A stretch of 40,216 nucleotides of DNA from Nitrospira sp. (GTDB lineage: Bacteria; Nitrospirota; Nitrospiria; Nitrospirales; Nitrospiraceae): assembly GCA_016788465.1 (NCBI GenBank), contig JAEURV010000103.1:1-40216 (forward strand). The letters run 5' to 3'. Position numbers and translations under genes: made by a program. Numbering within the stretch: the first letter of the stretch is position 1; the number at the start of each line of letters is the position of its first letter. Of this stretch, positions 26,747-34,881 are shown in pieces. The notes under the pieces were generated by a model, which did no database searches, had not been told where the DNA came from, and saw nothing but the letters and a program-made list of their open reading frames with translations.

Positions 26747-27109
26747 TCATCCCAGTGCAACTTTGACTGCCTGGAGAAGATCTTCCGACTTAAAGGGTTT
26801 CACCACATGCCCATTGGCTCCCTGTTGTTGCCCCCAAAATTTATCGCTTTCCTGTCCCTTTGACGTGCACAGAACGATGGGAACGTCCTTGAATCGTGCA
26901 TCGCTTTTCAAGTCCCGGCATACCTGGAATCCATTCCGACCCGGCATGACCACATCCAAGACAATGAGATCGGGTTTCTCAGGAGCAATTTTTTCTTCCA
27001 GCCCGTCTGCAGTTGAAAATGACAAGACCGTATGGTGAGCCGTCTTGAGATACGACTCGATGAGCTGTAACTCTGCATATGAGTCATCAACGACCACAAT
27101 TTTACTCAT
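26747..27109 (-). CDS. CheY/PilH-like single-domain response regulator
   Basis: A 120-residue stand-alone receiver. Key residues are Asp8/Asp9 (VVVDDS), Asp52 in VLDVVMP, Thr82 in LCTSKGQ and Lys104 in VVKPF. The segment SKGQESDKFWGQQQGANGHVVKPF closely follows the pattern of PilH of type IV pilus twitching systems, in which a Trp-Gly...Gln-Gly-Ala motif precedes the Lys-Pro. The start is the ATG at 27109, nine bases after GGAGG; the ATG at 27118 abuts that SD and is unlikely. It is the first gene of the chemosensory block and a probable target of the CheA kinase at 20538-23867. Confidence 0.93.
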   Translation of the reverse strand: MSKIVVVDDSYAELQLIESYLKTAHHTVLSFSTADGLEEKIAPEKPDLIVLDVVMPGRNGFQVCRDLKSDARFKDVPIVLCTSKGQESDKFWGQQQGANGHVVKPFKSEDLLQAVKVALG

Positions 27110-27573
27110 GGGCACCATCCTCCCATTTCTTCAATCATCTCCACTCTGTAATGAACCGGTATGATGACGCACTTCTCACTGATGTCTGTTGATGGGAGTC
27201 ATCCTCCGGTTCGTGCTCCTCATCCGAAATCACACGATGTCTATACGTCCACGTACCCACGTCACATGCGATGCAACGACACGACCGCTCGACCGTTTCA
27301 CACCGTCAGGTCGCTCCGACCTCCCATTCCAGAGGGAGGATCCCCGAGCACGCACAACCTCATAGACCCGTACTGGATGAGACCACTGTCACATTGAGAG
27401 GACAGATTTCTGGGCTCACACGAACCGATTCGTGCTGCTCCCATGGAGTGTATCGCCTTACAGGTGATTGGCAAGAAAACGGTGAATATCCGCAGAGTTC
27501 GTCTAGTGTGGGCGGTCTCTGACAAACCGACCGAGTTACGAAACAGGGAAGGAGAAGGCGTCAGGAACGCAGA
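27110..27573. other. 464-bp gap between the cobalamin and chemosensory blocks
   Basis: No convincing gene. Several small hairpins are visible: CACGAA/TTCGTG (27419-27434), AGGTCG/CGACCT (27308-27322), CCTCCC/GGGAGG (27320-27339), and the larger inverted repeat at 27153-27212. This gap should contain the terminator of the cobalamin operon and the promoter of the chemosensory operon; no hairpin is followed by a clear T-run, so termination may be Rho-dependent. Confidence 0.55.
27153..27212. repeat. Imperfect inverted repeat upstream of the chemosensory operon
   Basis: GAACCGG plus GATGAC (27153-27159 and about 27162-27167) face GTCATC plus CCGGTTC (about 27198-27203 and 27206-27212). That is 13 paired bases with a small internal bulge and a 30-bp loop. 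It sits about 45-100 bp upstream of the first chemosensory start codon, where a regulator or leader structure might act. Confidence 0.4.
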
Positions 27574-29133
27574 TTACAGACCCACCTTGCGTCGATGGTC
27601 AAGCCTAGTCAATAAGCAGGACAGATCAATGAATCGCGACAGATGGTCTGCCCATCGATCCAGTTCGCCCTGCAGCCGAGCGGTGACCGATGTCGAAATA
27701 TGACGATCAAGCGGTGGAAGTCCTTTTCTGGCACGGGCTCGATTGAGCCAAGCTCGACGAAAATGGGGCTCATCAAATACTCCATGAATGTAGGTGCCCC
27801 AAACCAGGCCATCGCCTCGAATGGCCCCATCACAGGTATCCTGCGTTACGGTCTTCAACGGATGGTCGCCTCCCCCCAATCTGACGTGATGCTGAAACCT
27901 AAAGCATGGGTGCTCGTTTCTACGCACAGTCACTCCCATATGCACGTGATAGCCTCGTACGACGCCGGGATCAGGCGTCAGTATATGAGTTGGAGTGGCT
28001 TCTACCTGTGTGGTGCACTTTCTTGTACGAAGCTCGGTCTCGATCTCTAAGTAGCCTAGACCAGCATATATCCCGCCTTGCTCTACAGCATAGGGATCCG
28101 AGATCGTTCGGCCAAGCATTTGATAACCACCACAGATTCCAATCAACTCCCGACGGCGATCGACATGCTGTTTGAGTGCCGGGGCATAACCCTGTGCCAA
28201 GACAAAGGAGAGATCAGCTTGGGTGGTCTTGCTTCCCGGAATAATCACGATGTCAGCCCCATCCAGGGCTGTAGGAACGGAAACATATTTTATGGCGACA
28301 TCATCCTCAGCCGCCAAGACGTTAAAATCCGTAAAGTTGCTCATGTGGGGCAATAGAACAACGGCAATATTGATCCGTTCGGAGGAAAACTCCGCCTGTC
28401 GATACCGGTCTTGATCCAGACTATCTTCCTGATCCAACATGAGATCTCGAAGGAACGGCAGAACACCCAACACTGGAATTCCGCTCCGAGCTTCCAAGAT
28501 GGTCACTCCATCTGCAAACAGCTTGGCATCCCCGCGAAACTTATTGATGACAACCCCACAGACCATGGCCCGTTCGTCCGGCTCCAACAGGGCCAACGTT
28601 CCAAGCACCTGCGCGAAGACACCGCCTCGATCAATGTCCGCGACCAACAGCACGGGAGCCTGAGCCAGTTTGACGACCGGCCAATTGACCAGATCCCGCT
28701 CTCGAAGATTCACCTCGGCCGCACTCCCGGCCCCTTCAATCACAACGACCTCATACTGGCTCGCCAATCGAGTGTAGCTTTCCTGCACGATCGACCACAG
28801 CTGCTGTCTCTGCTCAAAATAGGTCGACGCCTCTTGCGTCGACCACAGGGATCCGCACACAACGACTTGTGAGCGGTTGTCAGACTCCGGTTTGAGCAAA
28901 ATTGGATTCATATCGACATGCGGAGAAATTCCGCAGGCTTCAGCCTGAAGTGCCTGCGCTCGACCAATCTCCCCGCCCTCAGGAGTCACGAAGGAATTCA
29001 GGGACATATTCTGCGCTTTGAACGGAGCCACGCGCAGACCGGCACGATGAAGGACTCGACAGATGCCGGCCGTGATGAGACTCTTCCCAACATCCGATCC
29101 CGTACCCAGAACAGCAAGCGGCCGTGCTGTCAT
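27574..29133 (-). CDS. cobQ: Cobyric acid synthase CobQ/CbiP
   Basis: Glutamine-dependent amidotransferase that amidates the b, d, e and g carboxylates of adenosylcobyrinate a,c-diamide to give adenosylcobyrate. The N-terminal ATPase domain has GTGSDVGKS (P-loop, about 10-18), FKAQNMSLNSFVT and EGAGSAAEVNLRERD. The C-terminal GATase domain has the nucleophile Cys at about 334 in GICGGYQMLG and the His at about 450 in YIHGVFDEP. Length (519 aa) is slightly above the usual 480-500. ATG 29133 overlaps the cbiZ stop as ATGA and is preferred to ATG 29151. It is the last gene of the cobalamin operon. Confidence 0.96.
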   Translation of the reverse strand: MTARPLAVLGTGSDVGKSLITAGICRVLHRAGLRVAPFKAQNMSLNSFVTPEGGEIGRAQALQAEACGISPHVDMNPILLKPESDNRSQVVVCGSLWSTQEASTYFEQRQQLWSIVQESYTRLASQYEVVVIEGAGSAAEVNLRERDLVNWPVVKLAQAPVLLVADIDRGGVFAQVLGTLALLEPDERAMVCGVVINKFRGDAKLFADGVTILEARSGIPVLGVLPFLRDLMLDQEDSLDQDRYRQAEFSSERINIAVVLLPHMSNFTDFNVLAAEDDVAIKYVSVPTALDGADIVIIPGSKTTQADLSFVLAQGYAPALKQHVDRRRELIGICGGYQMLGRTISDPYAVEQGGIYAGLGYLEIETELRTRKCTTQVEATPTHILTPDPGVVRGYHVHMGVTVRRNEHPCFRFQHHVRLGGGDHPLKTVTQDTCDGAIRGDGLVWGTYIHGVFDEPHFRRAWLNRARARKGLPPLDRHISTSVTARLQGELDRWADHLSRFIDLSCLLTRLDHRRKVGL

Positions 29134-29858
29134 CGCTGCGAATCCTGCCATGCTTTCGCCTTGGCCAAACCACGTGTGACACTGTCGATGACGACCTGTC
29201 CGATCAACGCTCCAAGCATGGTATGTGTCCCACTATAGACATGCGATGGCCCCTGTCCCCGCAGCGCACAGGCAACCACGACCACATCCGTCCCTGTTCC
29301 GGTGGCCACGGCGCCGCTTTGGCAACTTGGCACGTTATGATCACACAGGACACAACTCTTGGCCTCCGTGGCAACTTGGATCGCACCGACCATTGCGGGC
29401 TGAGACAGGCTACCGTTCGTGATGAGAATGAGGTTAATGGTTCCAGGTTTGACTGCTCTGTTGCCGACGGCACCTACCGGTGGCCATTCTCCAGCTCGAA
29501 CGGCATTCGTCACACCGACCGTGGCAAAACACTCCACCCACAGCCCATCCGATGCAGCTCGTGCTGTCACCACTTGTGTCATCGGAACTGCAGTCATCAG
29601 TCCCACGGTCGGGCCACGGATTCCAATGCCAGACGCCAACTGCCGCAAACTACGTCCCGGATCACGAACGGGCATCGACTGGTTCCCCGTCACTACTGAA
29701 TGAGGATCCACTTGGTGATTGAGGATGTAGGAAGCCACCGTGAGCCCTCCCCCCTGTGGAGCCGATGAAAGTACGCGCCTTTTTCCTTTAAGGTCGATCA
29801 CCAGCGTTTGTCTGATGACACGAGACGGGGTATGAGCCCGTATGGACGGCTGCTTCAT
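29130..29858 (-). CDS. cbiZ: Adenosylcobinamide amidohydrolase CbiZ
   Basis: Corrinoid-salvage enzyme cleaving the aminopropanol side chain of (adenosyl)cobinamide or pseudocobalamin to adenosylcobyrate, which CbiB can reuse. The 242-residue protein shows the family pattern: LSSAPQGGGLTVASYILNHQV (about 31-51), VGLMTAVPMTQVVTARA, VECFATVGVTNAVRAGEWP, PGTINLILITNGSLSQPAMVGA, TGTGTDVVVVAC and SGTHTMLGALIGQVV near the C-terminus. Its start overlaps the cobD stop (ATGA) and its stop overlaps the cobQ start, so it is firmly inside the operon. CbiZ was first known from archaea and some bacteria and here suggests corrinoid remodelling ability. Confidence 0.93.
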   Translation of the reverse strand: MKQPSIRAHTPSRVIRQTLVIDLKGKRRVLSSAPQGGGLTVASYILNHQVDPHSVVTGNQSMPVRDPGRSLRQLASGIGIRGPTVGLMTAVPMTQVVTARAASDGLWVECFATVGVTNAVRAGEWPPVGAVGNRAVKPGTINLILITNGSLSQPAMVGAIQVATEAKSCVLCDHNVPSCQSGAVATGTGTDVVVVACALRGQGPSHVYSGTHTMLGALIGQVVIDSVTRGLAKAKAWQDSQR

Positions 29859-30970
29859 CGTGAATCCTTATTGAGAAGTAATTGAGAAAGCTCACGAAGA
29901 AGCCGGTCATTCTCCATCCTGGTTCGAACGGCAAGCCGAACAGATCGTGAGGTAGCGCCAGGCACAGACGAACAATCTCGAATCAATACCCCCCTCGTTC
30001 GCAAACGTTCAGTGATGTCGCGTGCAGACTGACCACGAGGTAGCTCGACAAAGCAATAGTTCGCATGGGTCGGAATTACCCTACAGCCGGCTAGCGCCGT
30101 GAGCCTCGCTTGGAATCGCTCTCGCTCCTGTTTCATGAATACCAGACTTTTTCGTGCATGGGCCTCATCATTGATGGCCGCCAATGCCGCAACTTGTCCC
30201 ATGACACTGACCGACCAGGGAGGCAACTGTCGCTGGAGTCGTCCGGCAGTGGGATATGCCGACACGGCATATCCCACACGCAGCCCAGGCAACGCATAGA
30301 ACTTGGTCATGCTCCGTAGAACAACGACATACGGCCAAGATACCGCTCGCTGGAGGACGGATCGGTCTGAGCAATAGTCGGCAAACGATTCATCAATGAT
30401 CAGCCAGACCCCTTGCCGATGAGCGACCTTTGCCAGTCGAACAAGATCGCCGACCATGCAAGCCTGCCCTGTCGGGCTATTGGGATTGCACAGGATGACA
30501 CCATCAAAGGAGCGGCCTTCGTTGCGCCCCCTCTCCATAGCCCGACAGAGACGATCTACCGGAATGGCATAGTGGCTGGTTCGATCCGCGTAGAGCGCCG
30601 TGACCTGCCTCCCTGCTCGCCCCATCGCGGCAGCATATTCGGAAAAGGTAGGCTGGACGACAAGGAGCCGATGAATCTCTAACGCACGAGGCAATGCATC
30701 AATCAACTCCGTGGAACCATTTCCGATCACAATCTGGTCTGGATCAATCCGCCAGAATGCCGCCAACGCTCGGCGAAGGATCCAACAATCAGGGTCTGGA
30801 TAATGGCTCAAAAGATGCCTGGAAGAAGCGATGGCTTTCCATACATGAGGAGAAGGGCCCAAGGGATTGATGCTTGCGCTGAAATCAACGATATCGCATG
30901 GATCACATGCGAGCGATCGTGCCACACGATAAATATTCCCACCATGTAAGGGCTTGCTCACACGAGCCAT
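29855..30970 (-). CDS. cobD: L-threonine-O-3-phosphate decarboxylase CobD
   Basis: PLP-dependent class I/II aminotransferase-fold enzyme making (R)-1-aminopropan-2-ol phosphate, the linker of the cobalamin nucleotide loop. The 371 residues start with HGGNIYRVA, followed by DFSASINPLGPSP (about 29-41), GNGSTELI (83-90), CNPNSPTG (161-168), DESFADY (193-199) and the PLP Lys223 in SMTKFYALPGLRVGYA. Histidinol-phosphate aminotransferase is the main look-alike, but the N-terminal HGGN/DFSASINP signature and operon context favour CobD. It overlaps cbiB by 13 bp and cbiZ by 4 bp. Naming follows Salmonella (cobC in the Pseudomonas scheme). Confidence 0.92.
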   Translation of the reverse strand: MARVSKPLHGGNIYRVARSLACDPCDIVDFSASINPLGPSPHVWKAIASSRHLLSHYPDPDCWILRRALAAFWRIDPDQIVIGNGSTELIDALPRALEIHRLLVVQPTFSEYAAAMGRAGRQVTALYADRTSHYAIPVDRLCRAMERGRNEGRSFDGVILCNPNSPTGQACMVGDLVRLAKVAHRQGVWLIIDESFADYCSDRSVLQRAVSWPYVVVLRSMTKFYALPGLRVGYAVSAYPTAGRLQRQLPPWSVSVMGQVAALAAINDEAHARKSLVFMKQERERFQARLTALAGCRVIPTHANYCFVELPRGQSARDITERLRTRGVLIRDCSSVPGATSRSVRLAVRTRMENDRLLRELSQLLLNKDSR

Positions 30971-31914
30971 CTCAGTCCTATGGCTAGAAGACCAACCAGC
31001 ACACTGGCTATCGCCATCAGCTTCGCTGCCGGCACGATATCGTCCGGCTCAACACGACGCCCTTCAAAGCCCAGTATTGGACGGTCCTGTGGAATGCCGT
31101 CATAGAAATTGGTGCCACCGAGTCTCACGCCCAACACACCGGCCATCGCTGCCTCAGGCCTCCCGCTGTTCGGACTCGGGTGCTTCCCTCCATCCCGTAT
31201 GAACACACGCCATCCCCGGCGGATCGGTTCCCGTTGTCCGGTCATCAAGCCGGCACCAAGCATCACCGCTATCGCTGCAAGCCGAGCCGGTACCCAGTTG
31301 GCCAGATCATCGAATCGAGCCGATGCCCATCCCAGATCGGCATAACGGGGATTGCGATGGCCAATCATGGAATCCAATGTATTGATCGCCTTGTAAGCCA
31401 AGGCCAGCGGGACACCACCGATCGCCAAATACATGAGAGGTGCAATCACACCATCTGCCAAACTTTCTGCCACCGTTTCGACCGTCGCACGAGCCACCTC
31501 CGATTGTGACAGGCCGACGGTGTCCCTTCCAACAATCATCGCCACTGCTCGACGCGCAGACGGAAGATCTCCTGCCTGGAGCGGGACCTTCACGGCACGA
31601 ACATGATCCCAGAGGTCACGCGCGGCAAGAGTCATCGACGCTAAGATAATCGAGAGAGCAGACCCAAGCCATCCCGCAAACTGTTCGGCCTCTTCGATGA
31701 TCATCGCGGCAAGCACGAAGGTCACCGTCGGCAATCCCATGGCAAGACAAATTCCTGCAAGGCGAAGGCCGATCGCACTCCGGCAGAGTGTCCGAATTTC
31801 ATGATCCAACCATGCAATACATCGTCCCATCATACGAACGGGATGCGGCAACCAGTGCGGATCGCCGACCAATGCATCTACCACTGCAGCCATGAACAGT
31901 TCTCCGCCGGTCAT
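30958..31914 (-). CDS. cbiB: Adenosylcobinamide-phosphate synthase CbiB
   Basis: Integral membrane enzyme joining adenosylcobyrate with aminopropanol phosphate. The 318-residue protein contains the family's hallmark segments: DALVGDPHWLPHPVRMMG (about 13-30), SLADGVIAPLMYLAIGG, NTLDSMIGHRNPRYADLGWASARFDDLANWVPARL (about 209-240) and GRPEAAMAGVLGVRLGGTNFYDG (about 251-273). Several hydrophobic helices are present, including the C-terminal one. It overlaps cobS (4 bp) and cobD (13 bp). Called CobD in the Pseudomonas nomenclature. Confidence 0.95.
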   Translation of the reverse strand: MTGGELFMAAVVDALVGDPHWLPHPVRMMGRCIAWLDHEIRTLCRSAIGLRLAGICLAMGLPTVTFVLAAMIIEEAEQFAGWLGSALSIILASMTLAARDLWDHVRAVKVPLQAGDLPSARRAVAMIVGRDTVGLSQSEVARATVETVAESLADGVIAPLMYLAIGGVPLALAYKAINTLDSMIGHRNPRYADLGWASARFDDLANWVPARLAAIAVMLGAGLMTGQREPIRRGWRVFIRDGGKHPSPNSGRPEAAMAGVLGVRLGGTNFYDGIPQDRPILGFEGRRVEPDDIVPAAKLMAIASVLVGLLAIGLRWLV

Positions 31915-32684
31915 GGCAAACGAAACAAGAAAGGGATAGACAGCAAGAAGAGGATTTCAATCACCTCGTTGATGGCTCCGAGCGTGTCCCCAGTGATCCC
32001 ACCGAAGCACCTGCGGCATCCCCACCAGCCGATCAGCACAATACCTGCTGCAGCCATCAGGATAAGGATCGCGCTGACCATACCAAACCCCACGCCCAGA
32101 CCAGCGGTCACAACGACTGTCGCCACAACAACGTGCCGCCAGGACAGATGAGAAAGAAACGGTGAGGCCAAGCCTCCTTCCGCCCTGGCGTAGGGAGAAA
32201 TCCATGCTGAAGTCACCATGGCCCAACGACCGACGGCCGGCATACAGCACAGCCCAGGCAACCGCAATTCCTGAGGCAACGCCATCAATCCGGCATACCG
32301 GAGAATCAGGGAGAGAAACAGCCCGGTCGCACCGAGTGCACCGATCCGAGGGTCGCGCATAATCGCCAATCGTTCGACCGATGTGCGACCTCCGGCCAAC
32401 CCATCTACGGTATCGGCGAGTCCATCCTGATGGAGTCCGCGTGTCACCAGCACCAAGAACACGAGCAACAGAACATTCACGACGATACCGTCAAAGACCA
32501 CGTGCAATGCCGCATCGGCAGCGACCAAGCCCCCGCCTATCAGCAAGCCGACGGCGGGATACCATGCCATCGAGGCCGCGAGCTCAGACGCCGTCGGCTC
32601 ATGATGAACTCTGCTCAGTGGAATGATCGTGAGGAAATGCCACGCGAAGATGAAAGGACGGGCGATGGCCACCATACATGTCAC
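31911..32684 (-). CDS. cobS: Adenosylcobinamide-GDP ribazoletransferase CobS
   Basis: Membrane-embedded final synthase joining adenosylcobinamide-GDP with alpha-ribazole (phosphate). The 257 residues show the family core LHQDGLADTVDGLAGG (about 84-99) and IMRDPRIGALGATGL (about 108-122), plus multiple hydrophobic helices through the C-terminal half. The start is a GTG overlapping the cobT stop (GTGA); ATG 32675 three codons in is an alternative. Its stop overlaps the cbiB start (ATGA). Called CobV in the Pseudomonas scheme. Confidence 0.94.
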   Translation of the reverse strand: MTCMVAIARPFIFAWHFLTIIPLSRVHHEPTASELAASMAWYPAVGLLIGGGLVAADAALHVVFDGIVVNVLLLVFLVLVTRGLHQDGLADTVDGLAGGRTSVERLAIMRDPRIGALGATGLFLSLILRYAGLMALPQELRLPGLCCMPAVGRWAMVTSAWISPYARAEGGLASPFLSHLSWRHVVVATVVVTAGLGVGFGMVSAILILMAAAGIVLIGWWGCRRCFGGITGDTLGAINEVIEILFLLSIPFLFRLP

Positions 32685-33733
32685 AACTTATTCGCGACAC
32701 CGGCCTCTTCAAAGGTCGCCATCTCCGTATAGACTTTGACCGCCGCACAGACGAGATCCATTCCTAAACAAGCTCCGGTTCCTTCACCGAGTCGAAAATC
32801 GAGATCAAACAGCGGAGTCAATCCCAAATGGTTTAGAATCGCACGATGCCCCTTCTCAACTGATCGATGCGCGGCGATGAGATACTCGCGACAGAGTGGC
32901 TGAAGTCCTACGGCAATCAACGCCGCGGCCCCGGCGATGAAGCCGTCCAGCACCACAGGCACGCGGGAGGCCGCAGCACCGAGCATAAGCCCAGCCAGCC
33001 CGGCGATTTCCAATCCCCCGATCTTTGCCAAGACACCGATCGGATCTGACTGCTTCGGACGATGAAGATCGAGAGCCCGTTGAATCACGCACACTTTGTG
33101 TTCACGATCGGACTCCAGAATACCCGTCCCGTGCCCGGTCACCTCCTCCACAGGCCGACCGGTCATCACCGCGGTAATGGCCGCGCTTGGAGTCGTATTC
33201 CCGATCCCCATCTCTCCGGTTCCGATCAGGCCGATGCCTTCCCGCACAGCCTCCGTCGCCAACTCGATCCCGACCATGACAGCTTGCTCCGCTTGTTCTC
33301 GCGTCATCGCCGGCTCACGCATCACGTTGCCCGTCCCATTCATGATTTTCCGGTGAATCAACCCAGAGGCGGTCTTAAAGTCATAGTCAACACCGATATC
33401 AACCACACGGACAACCACGCCTGCATGGCGAGCGAGCACGTTCACACCGGCTCCGCCCCGAAGAAAGTTCAGCACCATTTGAGGGGTGACCTCACGGGGA
33501 TAGGCACTTACACCTTCCGCAGTGACACCATGATCCGCGGCAAAGGTAAAGACCATTCCTCGGGGAATAGTGGGCTTCAGTTCACCGGTCATGGTGATGA
33601 AGGCTGTGGCCAACTCCTCGAGCTTGCCGAGGCTGCCCAGCGGCTTGGTGAGTCGACCCAAATGAGTCTGTGCTTTCGTTTGCAACGCTGGGTCCAGAGG
33701 CTGAATTTGACTACAGACATCCTGAATAGACAT
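32681..33733 (-). CDS. cobT: Nicotinate-nucleotide:dimethylbenzimidazole phosphoribosyltransferase CobT
   Basis: Activates the lower ligand by forming alpha-ribazole-5'-phosphate from 5,6-dimethylbenzimidazole and nicotinate mononucleotide. The 350-residue protein has FTFAADHGVTAEGVSAYP (about 62-79), RGGAGVNVLA, IGTGEMGIGNTTPSAAI (about 170-186) and the catalytic Glu at about 317 in RLGEGTGACLG. ATG 33733 is used, with AAAGGAG upstream; an in-frame GTG lies one codon earlier. bluB, which makes its base substrate, is in the same operon. Some CobT enzymes accept other bases; specificity cannot be read here. Confidence 0.96.
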   Translation of the reverse strand: MSIQDVCSQIQPLDPALQTKAQTHLGRLTKPLGSLGKLEELATAFITMTGELKPTIPRGMVFTFAADHGVTAEGVSAYPREVTPQMVLNFLRGGAGVNVLARHAGVVVRVVDIGVDYDFKTASGLIHRKIMNGTGNVMREPAMTREQAEQAVMVGIELATEAVREGIGLIGTGEMGIGNTTPSAAITAVMTGRPVEEVTGHGTGILESDREHKVCVIQRALDLHRPKQSDPIGVLAKIGGLEIAGLAGLMLGAAASRVPVVLDGFIAGAAALIAVGLQPLCREYLIAAHRSVEKGHRAILNHLGLTPLFDLDFRLGEGTGACLGMDLVCAAVKVYTEMATFEEAGVANKL

Positions 33734-33746
33734 CACGCTCCTTTCC

Positions 33747-34307
33747 TCACTTCAAGCGAAGCGGTAGGCCACTGACCGCTAGATAGGCTTCATCCGCTCC
33801 TGCCGCAAGGCATTGGTTCACTCGTCCGGAAAGATCGCGGAAAGCTCGCACTGATGGTTCAGCTGGAACAAGGCCGGAGCCTAACTCATTGCTGACGATG
33901 ATGACGTTGGCTCCCGTGTGCCGCATCGCGTCAAGAAGAGTTTCTACTCGCGCAAGAATAACTGATTCCGTGAGGCCGATTCCGACCAGATTACTCAACC
34001 AGAGTGTCACACAATCAAACACGATGCTCCGGAATTCTGCCCCCTGTTTCAAAAACCAGGCCTCCACATCAATCGGTTCTTCAAAAGTCTGCCATTCTGC
34101 TGAACGGGTCGCTTGATGCCGCGCAATGCGTTCCACCATTTCCTCATCAAGCCCTTGCCCGGTCGCCACAAATGCACGCGGCCCGCGCGAGCCACCCAAC
34201 TGAAGCGCAATCTCGCTTTTCCCGGACGAGGCCCCGCCCAACACGACAATAATACGGCCTTTGGCTCTTCCGGCAGACCGACGGTTACGTTGAGTTTTTG
34301 GCGACAT
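33747..34307 (-). CDS. cobU: Adenosylcobinamide kinase/guanylyltransferase CobU
   Basis: Bifunctional enzyme that phosphorylates adenosylcobinamide and transfers GMP to give adenosylcobinamide-GDP. The 186-residue protein has the P-loop GGASSGKS (about 24-31) and the guanylylation His in RIARHQATRSAEW (His about 59). VFDCVTLWLSNLVG, VSNELGSGLVPAEPSVRAFRD and GRVNQCLAAGADEAYLAVSGLPLRL follow. ATG 34307 has GGGA five bases upstream and overlaps the pduO end by 23 bp; an in-frame start at 34334 would lengthen the overlap. A basic 20-residue N-terminal extension precedes the usual start. CobP in the Pseudomonas scheme. Confidence 0.95.
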   Translation of the reverse strand: MSPKTQRNRRSAGRAKGRIIVVLGGASSGKSEIALQLGGSRGPRAFVATGQGLDEEMVERIARHQATRSAEWQTFEEPIDVEAWFLKQGAEFRSIVFDCVTLWLSNLVGIGLTESVILARVETLLDAMRHTGANVIIVSNELGSGLVPAEPSVRAFRDLSGRVNQCLAAGADEAYLAVSGLPLRLK

Positions 34308-34881
34308 CTCGTTCCCACAAGAATTCCGGCTCACCCTGTGTCTTGGCTACCCATCGAGCTAAAACAAATAACGCATCGCTCAAGCGATTGAGAAACTTGA
34401 TAATCAGCGGGTCAACCGGCTCGGTTTTTGATAGGGCGACACACAAACGTTCAGCTCGGCGACAAATCGTCCTGGCCTGGTGGAGAAACCCCGATACTTT
34501 TCCTCCTCCGGGAAGGATGAACTCTTTGAGCGGTTCCAAAATCTTCTGGCATCGATCAATCATCTTTTCAAGCCGTGTGACATCGCTTGCTACTACCTGT
34601 GGCATATTCCTGAATGTCTGCCCTGGTGCTGTCGCGAGAATGCTCCCGACATCAAAGAGCTTGTTCTGCACCCATCGAAGCTCATCCTCCAACTGGCCGG
34701 CCCGTTTGTTGTGCTGGACGGCTTCTTGATTGAAAACCCGAACAATTCCGATTGAAGAATTCAACTCATCAACGGTCCCGTATGCCTCGACTCGAAGACT
34801 GTCCTTCCACACCGATTGCCCGCCGGCGAGTCTTGTCTTTCCCGCGTCTCCCGTTCTGGTATAGACTTTGGTGATCCGCAT
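34285..34881 (-). CDS. PduO-type cob(I)alamin adenosyltransferase
   Basis: Transfers the adenosyl group of ATP to Co(I) corrinoid, giving the 5'-deoxyadenosyl form needed by the later enzymes. The 198 residues match MMAB/PduO/CobO-II proteins: the N-terminal KVYTRTGDAGKTRLAGGQSVWKDSLRV ATP-binding loop (about 5-31), EAYGTVDELNSSIG (about 32-45), LFDVGSILATAP, FILPGGGKVSGFLHQARTICRRAER (about 121-145) and LNRLSDALFVLARWV (about 164-178). The Arg of CRRAER and the Asn/Asp pair of NRLSD match the nucleotide-binding residues of the family. ATG 34881 has GGAG eight bases upstream. Its first 113 bp overlap the 3' end of bluB in another frame. Confidence 0.95.
   Translation of the reverse strand: MRITKVYTRTGDAGKTRLAGGQSVWKDSLRVEAYGTVDELNSSIGIVRVFNQEAVQHNKRAGQLEDELRWVQNKLFDVGSILATAPGQTFRNMPQVVASDVTRLEKMIDRCQKILEPLKEFILPGGGKVSGFLHQARTICRRAERLCVALSKTEPVDPLIIKFLNRLSDALFVLARWVAKTQGEPEFLWERDVAKNST

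Noticed and set aside
27419-27434. CACGAA/TTCGTG hairpin as a terminator of the cobalamin operon
   Set aside because: The stem is only six base pairs and no T-rich stretch follows on the minus strand.
29124-29699. 191-codon plus-strand frame over cbiZ
   Set aside because: Antisense to a well-supported cbiZ with coupled starts and stops; composition is His/Arg/Ser-rich and patternless.
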